Shown: positions 44,534 through 55,332 of the stretch, in pieces | How the letters are laid out: each line of letters begins with the position of its first letter | Numbering within the stretch: position 1 is the first letter of the stretch | NCBI GenBank assembly: GCA_030998225.1 | Contig: JAPYXD010000680.1 | Coordinates: forward strand, 9,920,001-9,984,000 | DNA length: 64,000 bases | From: Diplolepis rosae | Lineage: Eukaryota; Arthropoda; Insecta; Hymenoptera; Diplolepididae | Direction: 5' to 3' | Notes under the pieces: model-generated | Database searches by the model: none | What the model was told of the DNA's origin: nothing | Seen by the model: the letters and a program-made list of their open reading frames with translations, nothing else | Position numbers and translations under genes: made by a program

Positions 44534-45593
44534 TTAAGGCCGTGTAGTAATCTTTTCTCAAAAAATCGAAATTTTTTTTTTTGCAGTTTCGGTTACTTTA
44601 AACCCTAAAGTATAATGTATAAACCTCCCTGTACTTCAGATGATATCGAAAAGTGATAAAAAATGAGATTTGCCGCAAGGGGTCGAGCGCGCGGATAAAG
44701 CATATGCAACTTGAAAAATGTTTCAATACTTGAGAAAATTTATTTACAAAAATTGTTTAAACAAATTAATTTTATAAATTTGATAGCAGATTCGTGATCA
44801 GCGACCCGAAAAACATATAATGCGATATTGAAGTTGTGACAAAATCATTTTTATCACCATTCTTATGATGATGATAGTGATAATTTTTTGCAAAATCTTT
44901 AACTGCGTTTTTCTCAAAACTGTGTTTTTTGAACTAGTGCCCACGATTCCGGCCCGTCTACTTGGCCGATTTGCCTACTTTTTTTTTCTAAATGTTCAGA
45001 AAACACCTGGCTATGGAATGACCCATGACCATTACTGTAAGTTAATATTTAACAACGTTATGACACAATTATTTACAAAAAACAGGCGAAAAAAAAGAAA
45101 AAAAATGAAAAGTTGCACTGTTTGTTTATTTATGAAGATATTTTTTTGGTCAAGAGTCATGAGATAGCCATTCATATGTACTTCAAAATAAAATTTGTTT
45201 CGTATATTTCAGATCATCCACAATGGAGAAATCTTGGGCACCACTTTTAAACATGGCATCCTATGGTCCCCCATATCTACACCGGATATTAACAAAAATT
45301 AACAACCTAAATTTTTTTATACTCTCCATAAAGTGTACTAAAACGTAAAAAAATATTTTGACTGCAGAATAAAAATTTGTGCAAAAATAAAATTCTTGAA
45401 AAAAAGGCCATTATTACCATAGTACCCCCTTAATAAAATAATAGTTTTAAAAAATTTTACGAAGAAGACAACAATGCAGGGAAATATAACGCATTACTGT
45501 CTTCTACGGAAAATTTTTTTGAATTATTATTTTAATTATAAAGCGATCGTATATAATTGGTGACCTCAGAGTCTACCATACAGCCTTAAATTG
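44534..45593. mobile_element. TTAAGGC-bounded segment, nested
   Basis: TTAAGGCCGTGTAGTAATC at the left and CTACCATACAGCCTTAA at the right give short inverted ends beside TTAA. The interior is AT-rich with one 100-codon frame (44865-45167) that has no motif. Arms beyond the first 15 bases do not pair. Confidence 0.4.
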
Positions 45594-45712
45594 ATTTCTT
45601 TGGTGTAAAGTGTGAAGCTATATTGAATAAACTCGATCTGCCCTTTTAAAACACTTCAGAAAAAGGGCAGATCAAAGTTCAATACAGCTTCACACCAAAG
45701 AAATCAATTTGA
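45586..45712. repeat. perfect-looking short palindrome
   Basis: AAATTGATTTCTTTGGTGT and GATCTGCCCTTTT on the left recur inverted on the right, giving arms of about 55 bases around a short loop. Confidence 0.8.
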
Positions 45713-45713
45713 A

Positions 45714-46075
45714 GGCATGTGATACTTCAGAAATTAGTAAATTTGATTGATTTCAGATTTCTACGTGTTTATGTCCAAAGTACATTAAACTTTGTTTTCA
45801 AAATTTGGTTAATAGTAGACAAGATAAAAACGGATGTAGATAGGCCACTTTTGGTTCAAAAAATATAAAAAAGTTCAATTCTAGCAAAATATGCGAAGAA
45901 CATTTTTTTACTATCAAAACCAAAATAAGGCTATCTACGTCCGATTTCATCTTCTTTACCATTTCCCAAATTTAAAAAACAAAATTTCAAGTATTTTGGA
46001 CACCATTATATAGAAACTGGACCAAATTGTTCATTTAAAGTTGCTGCTTTTCTTACGTATCACATGCTCCTTAAG
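45714..46075. mobile_element. foldback MITE, AAGG-CATGTGATAC ends
   Basis: AAGGCATGTGATAC at the left pairs with GTATCACATGCTCCTT at the right; inner blocks such as CGGATGTAGATAG and its complement also match. No coding. Confidence 0.75.
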
Positions 46076-46076
46076 T

Positions 46077-46380
46077 ACACACCGTAAAAAAAAATCGTAG
46101 TTTTCCAATACATAGGTGATGAAATTTTTCAATAATAAATTAAAAACATAATCTTCTATCGAATTATTTCAATAATTTACAAGAAATATTCGAATCCCTA
46201 TTGGATTTTTTTTCAGTGTTAAAATTGTTCAAGATTAGTAGAATTTTCCAGTCAGACACGCAATATTCGGCACGTCATTGAATATTTCCTACATAATTTA
46301 TATAAAAATTTCAAAAAATATATTGGTTAATTACTTCCAATACTTAATTGGAAGTTTCAAAAAAAATATTTAGAGTGCAC
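46077..46380. mobile_element. CACACCGTAAAAAAA element (copy 1)
   Basis: The same sequence is present inverted at 49031-49334: shared blocks include ATTTTTCAATA, AATAATTCGATAGAAGATTA complements and AATCCCTATTGGATTTTTTT. The ends differ (CACACCGTAAAAA and AATATTTAGAGTGCA), so it may be one terminal segment of a larger element. Confidence 0.65.
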
Positions 46381-46539
46381 CTTTTGTTCTGGTCAAATGT
46401 CCAAACCTTTCCTTTTCACTTATAAATGTAACTTTACATATCAAGTACTCATTTTTTATATTATATGTTTAAGTGCTATAATTATTATTAAAAATGTGAA
46501 ATTGCCGCTACCCTTTTTTGTATTTTCTAGATTTTAATA

Positions 46540-46585
46540 AATATCACTGATGAGGGCTCCGATCTAAACCGAAACGTCTGATTAA
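46540..46585 (+). ncRNA. hammerhead-like core, arm 2
   Basis: CTGATGAG at 46547, GGCTCCGATCTAAACC and GAAACGTC at 46571. Stem II is decayed compared with arm 1 (only GG/CC still pair at the base). Confidence 0.45.
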
Positions 46586-46853
46586 ATCAACCTAATAATT
46601 TTTGGACCCTGAAGCCAATTTTTCCCAACGTACCATTTTAATGAAATAATTATTCGAAAAAATTAAAAAAATCGAACCCAAGTTTAAATTAAATTATCTG
46701 AAAAGATATTTATAAGTTTTTGAAAGAAAAAAAAATATATTATTTTTAAATAATGTTTGTTCATTTCTTTGGCATAGAGTCAGTTTCTTCTTATTTTCAT
46801 TGATTAAAATTATTATTACATTTAAAAATGCGCAAAAAGAAAGAAAGGCAAAC

Positions 46854-46883
46854 GTTTCGGCCACATATGGGGGCCCTCTTCAG
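46854..46883 (-). ncRNA. degenerate hammerhead-like motif (left arm)
   Basis: Minus strand reads CTGAAGAG, GGCC-loop-GGCC, GAAAC. The core has CUGAAGA where the hammerhead consensus is CUGAUGA, so catalysis is doubtful. The identical motif lies on the plus strand at 47893-47922. Confidence 0.4.
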
Positions 46884-47892
46884 TGCCATAAATTCAAAGA
46901 TTAATTCAAAATTTCTGTAAAGAATTACAATATAGAAGATAATTAAAAAAGAATTATCATAAAAATTAAAAACTTATCACATAGCTTGCAATTCAAAATG
47001 AAGTAGTCCAGTATGCAGCATCACGAATTGAAAATTTCTTGAAGTTCACTATGAATAAAAAACCGGATAAAATGAAAAAATATAAAAGATTTTGCACACG
47101 AACCAACCGGAATTTTTTTCAAAAAATGTTTATTATTAATGAATGATGCCAAATTGGTTCACAATGGCAAAACGCGAACAAGTTTTACATTCATGAAAAC
47201 TTCTCGTGAAGACTATAATACCGGCGTCTCTCACAGAATGATCTGAACTGTTTTAAAAACCGACTCGGGACATGTGGCTTTGCTGACCGAAATTTTTTTC
47301 CTATAAGCAATCCTGAGAGGTTCTTTTCCTCCTTGAAGAAGACTATTGTCCTGTATATAGTTAAGAAATTCGAGACGTTTATGATGATTGTCACGAGTGG
47401 ACGAAGGCGTTTATTTTTCAAGAAAACGATTTTGTATATAGGCTTCACGGACAATCCATTTTATACTGAATTTGCAAAAAAAATTTCGGTCAGCAAAGCC
47501 ACATGTCCCGAGTCGGTTTTTAAAACAGTTCAGATCATTCTGTGAGAGACGCCGGTATTATAGTCTTCACGAGAAGTTTTCATGAATGTAAAACTTGTTC
47601 GCGTTTTGCCATTGTGAACCAATTTGGCATCATTCATTAATAATAAACATTTTTTGAAAAAAATTCCGGTTGGTTCGTGTGCAAAATCTTTTATATTTTT
47701 TCATTTTATCCGGTTTTTTATTCATAGTGAACTTCAAGAAATTTTCAATTCGTGATGCTGCATACTGGACTACTTCATTTTGAATTGCAAGCTATGTGAT
47801 AAGTTTTTAATTTTTATGATAATTCTTTTTTAATTATCTTCTATATTGTAATTCTTTACAGAAATTTTGAATTAATCTTTGAATTTATGGCA

Positions 47893-47922
47893 CTGAAGAG
47901 GGCCCCCATATGTGGCCGAAAC
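47893..47922 (+). ncRNA. degenerate hammerhead-like motif (right arm)
   Basis: Mirror copy of 46854-46883: CTGAAGAG, a GGCC/GGCC stem II and GAAAC, followed by GTTTGCC. Confidence 0.4.
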
Positions 47923-48299
47923 GTTTGCCTTTCTTTCTTTTTGCGCATTTTTAAATGTAATAATAATTTTAATCAATGAAAATAAGAAGAAACTGACTCT
48001 ATGCCAAAGAAATGAACAAACATTATATGAATTTGGGTCAATACAATAATAGACATGTTACCAAACATGTCAATTTAAAAATTATTTTTAAAGTCGCGTC
48101 AGAAAAATCGAAAAGGGAAGAATAGAAAGATAATTCTCGTGAAGTAAGAAGGAGGCCCAGAGGGAATGCGTGCCCAAAAACCGACCCCATTCAAGATAGC
48201 GGGTGGTTCGTTAGAGCTGCGGAGGGTTGGTAGCCTGAGTGGCTTCTAGATACAAGGGGTGGATGTAGGTGTTTGGTGAGATGGCGTGGTAAAGGAGAG

Positions 48300-48445
48300 G
48301 GAAAGTCTGCGGTGGCAGATAAGGGTAGTCAGAGTTGTAGGTGGGGTGGTGGCTGAAGGGGATAAGGGAGAAAAGGGAGAAAAGGGAGATAAAGGAGAAG
48401 AAGAGGGTGAAGAGGGACCAAAGGAGAAAGAGAGATAAAGTTAGA
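48300..48445. repeat. GA-rich purine tract
   Basis: Almost pure A/G on the plus strand, with repeated GGGAGAAAA and AAGGAGAAG units. It runs directly into the open frame at 48411. Confidence 0.8.
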
Positions 48446-48725
48446 GGAACAGCCTATATCTTTGGAGCAGCCACAACGGCAATTCGACCCTATATTTAAT
48501 TTTGCGGTAGAAAGAGGCGAACGTTCGCCGGAACCAGAGAAAGAGGAAGAATTGTCGTTTAATCTAGCCGCGATCCTATCTAGACGAAATTTATCATTCG
48601 ATAAATTGCACCACTATATCAAGCACTTCCTACCGGCCGTCAATACTCGAGAGATGCTTCCGAATACCAACCGACTCTCGCTCCGGAGCATTCGGAACAC
48701 GACCATTCCGGAATCCGGTGACTAA
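48411..48725 (+). CDS. unrecognised open frame or exon, 104 codons
   Basis: The frame is open from just after a TGA at 48408 to TAA at 48723-48725. There is no ATG before 48654, so if coding it is an internal or terminal exon. The product is charged: an acidic stretch (SPEPEKEEELSF) followed by LAAILSRRNLSFDKLHHYIKH and a Ser/Arg/Asn-rich end. Codon use is richer in G/C at third positions than the flanks, which favours past or present coding. No family recognised; a retroelement Gag fragment or an orphan exon are both possible. Confidence 0.3.
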   Translation, partial: RGTKGEREIKLEEQPISLEQPQRQFDPIFNFAVERGERSPEPEKEEELSFNLAAILSRRNLSFDKLHHYIKHFLPAVNTREMLPNTNRLSLRSIRNTTIPESGD

Positions 48726-49030
48726 TTAAGGGGGAGATACAATTTGATTACGTTTTAATGCCTTCGCGTGACATCGTCAACGACCTTGCCTTTCTCCTAT
48801 ACCAAGCAGAGATACTTCTATTATTTCTCCTGTCATCAGGATTTACGATGCATGAACCCAAGAAAAACAACAACCAACAGTCACGTTAGCACACTCATCA
48901 AAATACCTTATATAATTCATCTATCCATTAACCTCTTATTGCACATGTCCATGTATGTGGACACACATTCAAGTTATTATTTCGACCTGATCTGCAATCT
49001 GAAATAATTACCGGTTGCATTAACTTCCTT

Positions 49031-49334
49031 GCACTCTAAACATTTTTTTTTAAACTTACAATAAAGTATTGGATGTAATTAACCAATATATGTTTTGAAA
49101 TTTTTATATAAATCATGTAAGAAATATTCAATGATGTGCCGAATATTGCGTATCTGACTTTGAAAAATTCTAGGACTACACTTGAAAAATTTCAATACTG
49201 AAAAAAAATCCAATAGGGATTCGAAGATTTCTTGTAAATTATTGAAATAATTCGATAGAAGATTAGTTTTTCAATTTATTATTAAAAAATTTCATCACCT
49301 GTGTATTGAAAAATTACGATTTTTTTACAGTGTG
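49031..49334. mobile_element. CACACTGTAAAAAAA element (copy 2, inverted)
   Basis: Inverted relative to 46077-46380 and similar along its length. Ends are GCACTCTAAACATTTTTTT and TTTTTTTACAGTGTG. Confidence 0.65.
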
Positions 49335-51860
49335 GATAAAAAACTATAATTATCAGTCGGGTTTATTTATTAAAAAATGTTTAAATTTTATTAGAAGACA
49401 AATTCACTATTTAAAAATATATGATGAACCAAAAAATATTGGGATACAACATTCTTATAAGATTCGAGTAGATTATAAATGATCGCCGTCGAGCTTACAC
49501 GAAAAGAGACAAGTATATAAATTTTCGGTGTTGGCAAGTTTGGCCTCATTTGTGGACATCGTGCTTTCGCAAAATGTATGTATTTTATATTTTTAATGCG
49601 TTGTTATTTTTGTATAAATTTATATAACTTTTAACATTCTAAAATCTAAATTTTTCGTTATTTTTCATCATATATATTATAAGAATGGTACAATATTGTT
49701 TTTCCTAGGATGCAAACATAATTTGTTATGTACAAAATCAATAAAGATTTCATACGTTGTTGTTGTTGTTAATAATTGGCTTCAGGGTAATGTAATGTGA
49801 AAAAATAAAACATAAGAACGTTTACATAAAATTATACAGAAGAAACTTCGATAAAATCCATAAAAATTCTTAGGGATAGCAATTAAATTATAATTCAAAA
49901 TTTAAAGAATTCGAAAACGTTCGAATTCTCAAAATACAAGAAGCGACCAAATTTGGACCAAAAAAATTTCCTAGGATCAACTATTATGAGAAACCAACCT
50001 GCCTTCTTTTTCTTCCTTTCGTCCTTTTTTGTCTTTACTACCCACCATACTTTTGTTTGGACGTTAAGATTAATTTGAGTTTGTAGTGATACGGGTTCGA
50101 ATTTAGTTTTAAATTAAATTATAGCACATGAACTTTGAAATACCTCAGCTAAAAAACAAGAATATATTTGTGTATAAATATGAATAAGAATATAGATGCG
50201 AGTACATAAATAGTAAAAAACCCAAAACGATTCTTTATGAAAAAAATAGCTTATAAATTGTTCATACGAAATCTAGTGTTCAAATATTTTCCTAAGAGAA
50301 ATTTTCTGATTGTTCTGTATTTATAACTATCAAAAGAAGGTAGTCAGAATATTGCAGACATAACACTCTCAAGAAAGATTTTAGTTTGAATTTTTACATT
50401 CTCATCATGTGAGAAGGTATTGGTTTTATATGAAAAATCACTTTCGGAATTTTCATTGTGTTTTGTGTTTTTGAAAAAAGCTTTATGAAAAATTCCAGAA
50501 TTCCAATAGTGGTTTTTGATAGTGCTCAAAAATCTCTAATAATTATCCCAATAACATTTTTCGATTAAACTAAAATTAGGAAACTTACATTACGTTAAAA
50601 CTCGAAAAAAGTTAATATCTAAATTCCATTTTTTAGCTAAATTATACGAGATACGAAAAAACGTTATGATACAAAATTGTTTACTACATAATGATCTACA
50701 AGTATATGTATATTTTTCTTTTTGATTTGAAAAAAAATACTATTGAAAATCCAAAATTCAATTTTTTAACAATAATATGTGAAATACGAAAAAAAATACG
50801 ATTAAAATGCAAAAATTCCATTATTTAAACAAAATATTTGACATACGAAAAAAACATTGAGATGGAAATCTATTTGCCTTAATGAGGTCTACGTTAAGAG
50901 AAATCCTATTAGTTGTGCTGACTAAAAGGTCACAACTATTTATTTTTAGTAAGCAGTACCAAAAATTTTGTAAAACTTTTACCAATGCTCAAAAGTCTAT
51001 GGAACTAAGTATGCTACTAATTTTTTGTTGTAAAATTGATCAAATTCGTTTTGTTTAAGGAAAGTAATTATTTTATTTTCATATGCAATATTTCGTGTAA
51101 TGATAAATCATTGACAATAGTAAACCTCAAGAAATAATTGTACAGACGAATTAGATTTTTCCTGCTCATCAACTGTTTTAAATCGTTTTGAAATCGTCAC
51201 ATACATTGATTACTTAAAATTTTGCTTTTGTTCTTCATAAAAATAAGAAGAATTAATTCATGGTAATTTCAAAGTATAATTGTAAACTGTTGTGCAGTTT
51301 GTGATGAAAAATATGTCAACAATTATCATCCTTTGTTACATTTTGGAAAACCATAATTAAAAAAGTTTTTCTCCTAAACAATTATAACATAAGAAAGTTT
51401 CCATCGACTTTAACCGAAATAAAATCTATAGAATGATGAATTTAACATTTTTTTCAAAGTTGGAATTACTATTTTAATCATGTACGGATGGAAAGATTCA
51501 TCAGTTTCTAATTAAGATATTGAAATAGTTTTTAATACAACTGTTCGCCGTTATGTCGAAAAAATATATATTTTTTGTGATAACTAAACTGGACAAATAG
51601 TAATGGCAATTAACGCAATTAGTAAGTTTTACAAAAACATATTGGTAACTTCTATTATAAGATCAATACAATGTGGGAATGCATGAAAATAGTCCCGGCT
51701 ACAAAACGGACCGACTAATCGGATTTTGTAAATTTTAATACAAATTTTAATAATTGCTACTTAGTTAGTGACCCTTTTTTACATAAAAAAATGGGTAGCC
51801 ACGACTAATACTTTCTCTAAGTGAACAAATTCTTAGTAGGACATGATGAGAATGTGTTTC
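49335..51860. other. AT-rich, no gene recognised
   Basis: A partial copy of the 42.5-kb palindromic family lies at about 49885-50040. 50100-51860 is AT-rich with no supported structure. Confidence 0.45.
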
Positions 51861-52535
51861 TTAAGGTAGTTGTTGCGCCAAAAATCAGTCTCTGGAAAAA
51901 GAAGTTTTTCTATGATTTCAAGACTGGTAATTATATCATCAGCCGTGTCATATGTAAGGAAAGACACTCTTTTTAATAAAAAAAATTTTAAAATCATGAA
52001 AAATAATATTTTAATAATGTTTTTTGTAATAGGATATTTCCTTATTATCGCCCCATACCAAATTTTCAAAAATGGTGCGATTCTGATAAATCATGAATCA
52101 TTTTTTTAGGAAAAGGATTCTCTACAACTTTACTGTTTCCGATTTTTGAAAATAAATTCTTTAATGGTTGAAATCATTAAAAAACAATTTTCCAAAACGA
52201 AATTTTTATAAACAATTTGCTGAATTTGATAATAATCGATTCATTTTCAAAAATCGGAAACGGTAAAGTTGTCGAGAATCCTTTTCCTAAAAAAATGATT
52301 CATGATTTATCAGAATCGTACCATTTTTGAAAATTTGGTATGGAGCGATAATAAGGAAATATCCTATTACAAAAAACATTATTGAAATATTATTTTTCGT
52401 AATTTAAAAATTTTTTTTATTAAAAAGAGTGTCTTTTCTTACATATGACACGGCTGATGATATAATTACCAGTCTTGAAATCATAGAAAAACTTCTTTTT
52501 CCAGAGACTGATTTTTGGCGCAACAACTACCTTAA
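51861..52535. mobile_element. TTAA foldback element (copy 2)
   Basis: TTAAGGTAGTTGTTGCGCC at the left, complement at the right, TTAA on both sides, arms of about 300 bases nearly perfect. The outer 130 bases of each arm match the 14.7-kb copy almost exactly, while the centre is more diverged. Small frames on both strands are palindrome artefacts. Confidence 0.88.
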
Positions 52536-53602
52536 GTCTGATAGAGCCTTAAGTAAATGAAATTTCCTTTTCCATTTGGAATTAAAAACAAATTTAGTTA
52601 CTTTGCGAAAATGTAATTTATATATACTCTATTATAAAATTGACTTGAGCTTCAGTATCAAATTACAAGAAATAAACTTATATGTACTATAAGATGGTGC
52701 GTGCAAGAAGATATCAATTGTTTCAATTCAATTTTTATGTATGTGAATTTTTTTGTGTGAGCAATTGGAGTGTTAATTATTTATTATACTTATGTCCTTG
52801 AAGCTGATGTTCAATATATATGTTCAATATGTTTGACGAATTCTCAAAGTTGATGTTGCACCTGTGCAACATTGAACGCAAGAGGGTTAAAAAATGTAAT
52901 TTTAGTAAGGGTTGAGGAATTGATGTGAAGTAGTGGAATCTGTATGGAATTGGGATATGGTTCGTTTGTTCTAAGGTACAACAACAGTTGGCCCTTTTAC
53001 TAGAATCAAGAGCTAACGGGGTTGCTGAAGGACATACAAGTTCTGGTCCGGGTAGGCGGGTAATTGCTGGTTTATGAATCGTATCCCCCTTTCACTCACC
53101 TCTTCGCCACCCGCGACTATTTCCGTGCAGTTCTCACACCCCTTTTGCTCTTAACTTAATGTTGTTTCCCTCACTCCATTAAAAGCCACGCCACTCGGCT
53201 TGTTTCACTTCCCACACTGTGGTTGCTGCCTTGTGGTCGCGTTCACCTACAGTTTTCTCTCTCTTTATAAGTGCAGGGCGATCGTGTTCCATTCCTTTTA
53301 ATCTTTCTACATACTAACCTCCTTTTTTCTGCACAAACATCTTTCCTTAAGAAATAGCACATTTTTGTCTATTTCTGATCAGAGATATTTCAAAAGATAA
53401 ACCCACATACTATAAGTACCAATTTATTTAAATTCACTTTTCAGTGTTATTTAGAACAGCTTTTTAGAGCCCAATGGATCTGGAACAGAAAATAACTGAT
53501 CTGGTTTAAGATTAAGGTACTTCAGAAAATTATATTAGAAGAAACCAGATTCTTGCCATCGAAAGAACTATTTTTGTCTATAAAGGAACTAAAGGTACTA
53601 AA
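52536..53602. other. no recognised gene
   Basis: AT-rich, then a GC-richer stretch at 52960-53310. A sequence GCACCTGTGCAACATTGAAC near 52858 contains a small palindrome (TTGCACCTGTGCAA). Nothing else could be supported. Confidence 0.4.
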
Positions 53603-55332
53603 CTCTCTAAAACTGAATCAGTGAAATTTCACTGATTCTCAGTCAAATTTCACTGATTAAAATCGTGAGAAGTTAGTCACTGAGAATCAGTGAAAATGTA
53701 CAGATTCATTCAGTGAAAATTTTATCACTGATTGGATCAATGAAAGCGACTGAACGAATCAGTTGTACGGATTACTGATTGAATCAGTGAAATTAATCAT
53801 TCTTTAAATTATTCATTAAAAAATTTAAGGGTTTTAAATAAGTATTTCAAGTTGACTCTCTTGCAAGTTGCAATGGAAATATTTTATTACGAAATAAAAC
53901 AATTTATTAAAAATAAAAATGTTATATTTCATTTCATATAAATAGAACGTCAGAAAACAAAACTTATACTCGAAGTATACCATACTGGAAATTTGCTCAA
54001 AAGATTTCGGCTGTTACAAATCAGGTCTTCCCTGAAGAGATTTTCATATTCTTCGTCAATCTGAAATGAAAAAATGAATTATGGTTAATATAGAACGTAC
54101 ATTTTTTTAATTGGTTTGATTTCTCCCTTTGAAAAAATATAGTTAACACATAATTTATATATATGAAGGCATAAGAATGTTCTGCATTGTAAACGCTACC
54201 ATCATTCCATTATAATCAAATAATCTCGGATATTTTTCTGCAATTTCGTTGATTGGAGGGCTATCATTAATTATCCAATCACGTCTATTTCCAAAGGTTT
54301 CATTAAGGCACGACTCGACATCCGTTTTTTTTTCCGTTCGTGGCATGGTCAACTGCATCCAACTAATCTAAACCAGAAATAAATTATGGAAGTTGATACT
54401 GATTTTGAAAAATGTTTATTACATATATGTTTTCTTCTATATTACAAATTAAATTGATTTTACATACTCTTTCTTCCAAATCTTCATCGCTTAAACTCCT
54501 ATTAGTCCCTTCGATAACCTGTAATTTATTCTTTTCCAAAGCTGCCTTAACTTTCGGTGTGCAGTATTTTTTTTTGCTCGGGTGGCAGAGATTTTCTCGC
54601 ATTCCAAAGCCTATGTTCGATAAAGCCCTTGCTTGTTTTGATATCGAAAAAGTGTTCCTAAAAGCGAAACCCATTATAGTCAAAAGTAATTTAATGTTTC
54701 AATTGTCTTTGAAACTTAGATGTCTATTATGTAATATAGAAACTTTATTAAAATTTCATGAACTTACCACTTTTCTCAAGTATTACATGCCCTTAACGAA
54801 TAAAAAGCGAATAAAAAGAAATTCTGTACAAGACGACAGAGTGTATTGAAATAAAATGAAAAGTCAAAAACCTACCTTCCAGTTTCGAGACGGTTTCATC
54901 GTCGATTCCAAACGCAAATAATTTTTCGTTGAATTCAGATGCCATTTTTTTATCCAGAGGCAAATAGATATTATATTCACTGTGGGAAAAATATCCCTGT
55001 CAAATCAACTTATAAACCGATACGTTGTTATGGTTATGGTTTGGTTTCAAGTGAAATGACGCCAGAGAAAACGAAGCCCGCTCTACTGTCTTTTGTCTAC
55101 GTTTCGAGTTTTATGTAAAGGCGAATTAAATGACTTTCAACGCCAAACTTGCAACTGAATTAATCAGTGAAAACAATCATTGGATGAATCAGTCATTTTA
55201 TGGTCACTGATTTATTTCTGCGAACATTTTCACTGATTTCACCAGTAAAATGGCAGAAACCACTGATTTTTCAGTGAATACCTACACTACTGATTGATTC
55301 AGTGAAAATCTCACTAATTCAATTTTAGAGAG
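53603..55332 (-). mobile_element. DNA transposon-like unit carrying a SAM-like gene
   Basis: Ends CTCTCTAAAACTGAATCAG and (complement) CTCTCTAAAATTGAATTAG are inverted. Within about 200 bases of each end, CAGTGA or TCACTG recurs many times in both orientations, as seen for transposase-binding subterminal repeats. The 1.3-kb interior holds an intron-bearing gene on the minus strand and no recognisable transposase. Target duplication could not be defined. It may be non-autonomous with a captured or accessory gene. Confidence 0.65.
54155..54945 (-). CDS. spliced SAM-like protein gene inside the transposon
   Basis: Exon 1 is 54945-54876: ATG, MASEFNEKLFAFGIDD and ETVSKLE, ending at donor GTAGGT. 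This looks like the start of a sterile-alpha-motif fold. A later exon at 54657-54468 has acceptor CTTTTAG and donor GTATGT and encodes ARALSNIGFGMRENLC, KKKYCTPKVKAAL and NRSLSDEDLEER. The last exon, 54367-54155, follows acceptor GGTTTAG in matching phase and encodes NRRDWIINDSPPINEIAEK and YPRLFDYNG before the stop. That W-P-EI-YP-LF pattern recalls SAMD3-like proteins common near transposons, from general knowledge. Exon 1 and the second exon do not join in phase, so a small exon at about 54750-54790 or a frame break must lie between. It appears truncated relative to SAMD3-like proteins. Confidence 0.45.

Larger units (their letters stand above)
44327..46643. mobile_element. outward inverted pair of Penelope-type termini with nested MITEs
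   Basis: Arms 44327-44535 and 46378-46643 are inverted, clearly alike over the outer 150 bases (TAAAATGGTACGTTG, TTGGCTT-AGGGTCCAAAAA, GGAGCCCTCATCAGTGATAT). Each arm carries a hammerhead-like core pointing outward. Between them lie a TTAAGGC-bounded segment (44534-45593), a short inverted repeat, a foldback MITE (45714-46075) and a CACACCGTAAAAA element (46077-46380). Penelope-like retroelements are known to carry hammerhead ribozymes in their terminal repeats; that family is inferred from the motif because no reverse transcriptase or GIY-YIG sequence is present. Confidence 0.55.
46751..48025. mobile_element. 1.27-kb near-perfect palindrome with hammerhead-like ends
   Basis: Left arm 46751-47299 and right arm 47476-48025 are inverted copies in which I found no clear mismatch over about 550 bases. 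The 176-base spacer is not palindromic. Each arm carries, outward, a CTGAAGAG...GAAAC motif like a hammerhead core. Open frames of 87 and 70 codons that cross arm and spacer have no recognised family. A pair of Penelope-type terminal fragments is the likeliest source. The near identity implies very recent formation, gene conversion, or an assembly artefact. Confidence 0.8.

Noticed and set aside
47191..47545. Penelope reverse transcriptase or GIY-YIG endonuclease coding remnant in the palindrome spacer
   Set aside because: The frames show no convincing catalytic motif; only the hammerhead-like motif points to Penelope.
51833..52109. overlapping frames on both strands
   Set aside because: They lie in an arm of the TTAA foldback element and mirror each other.
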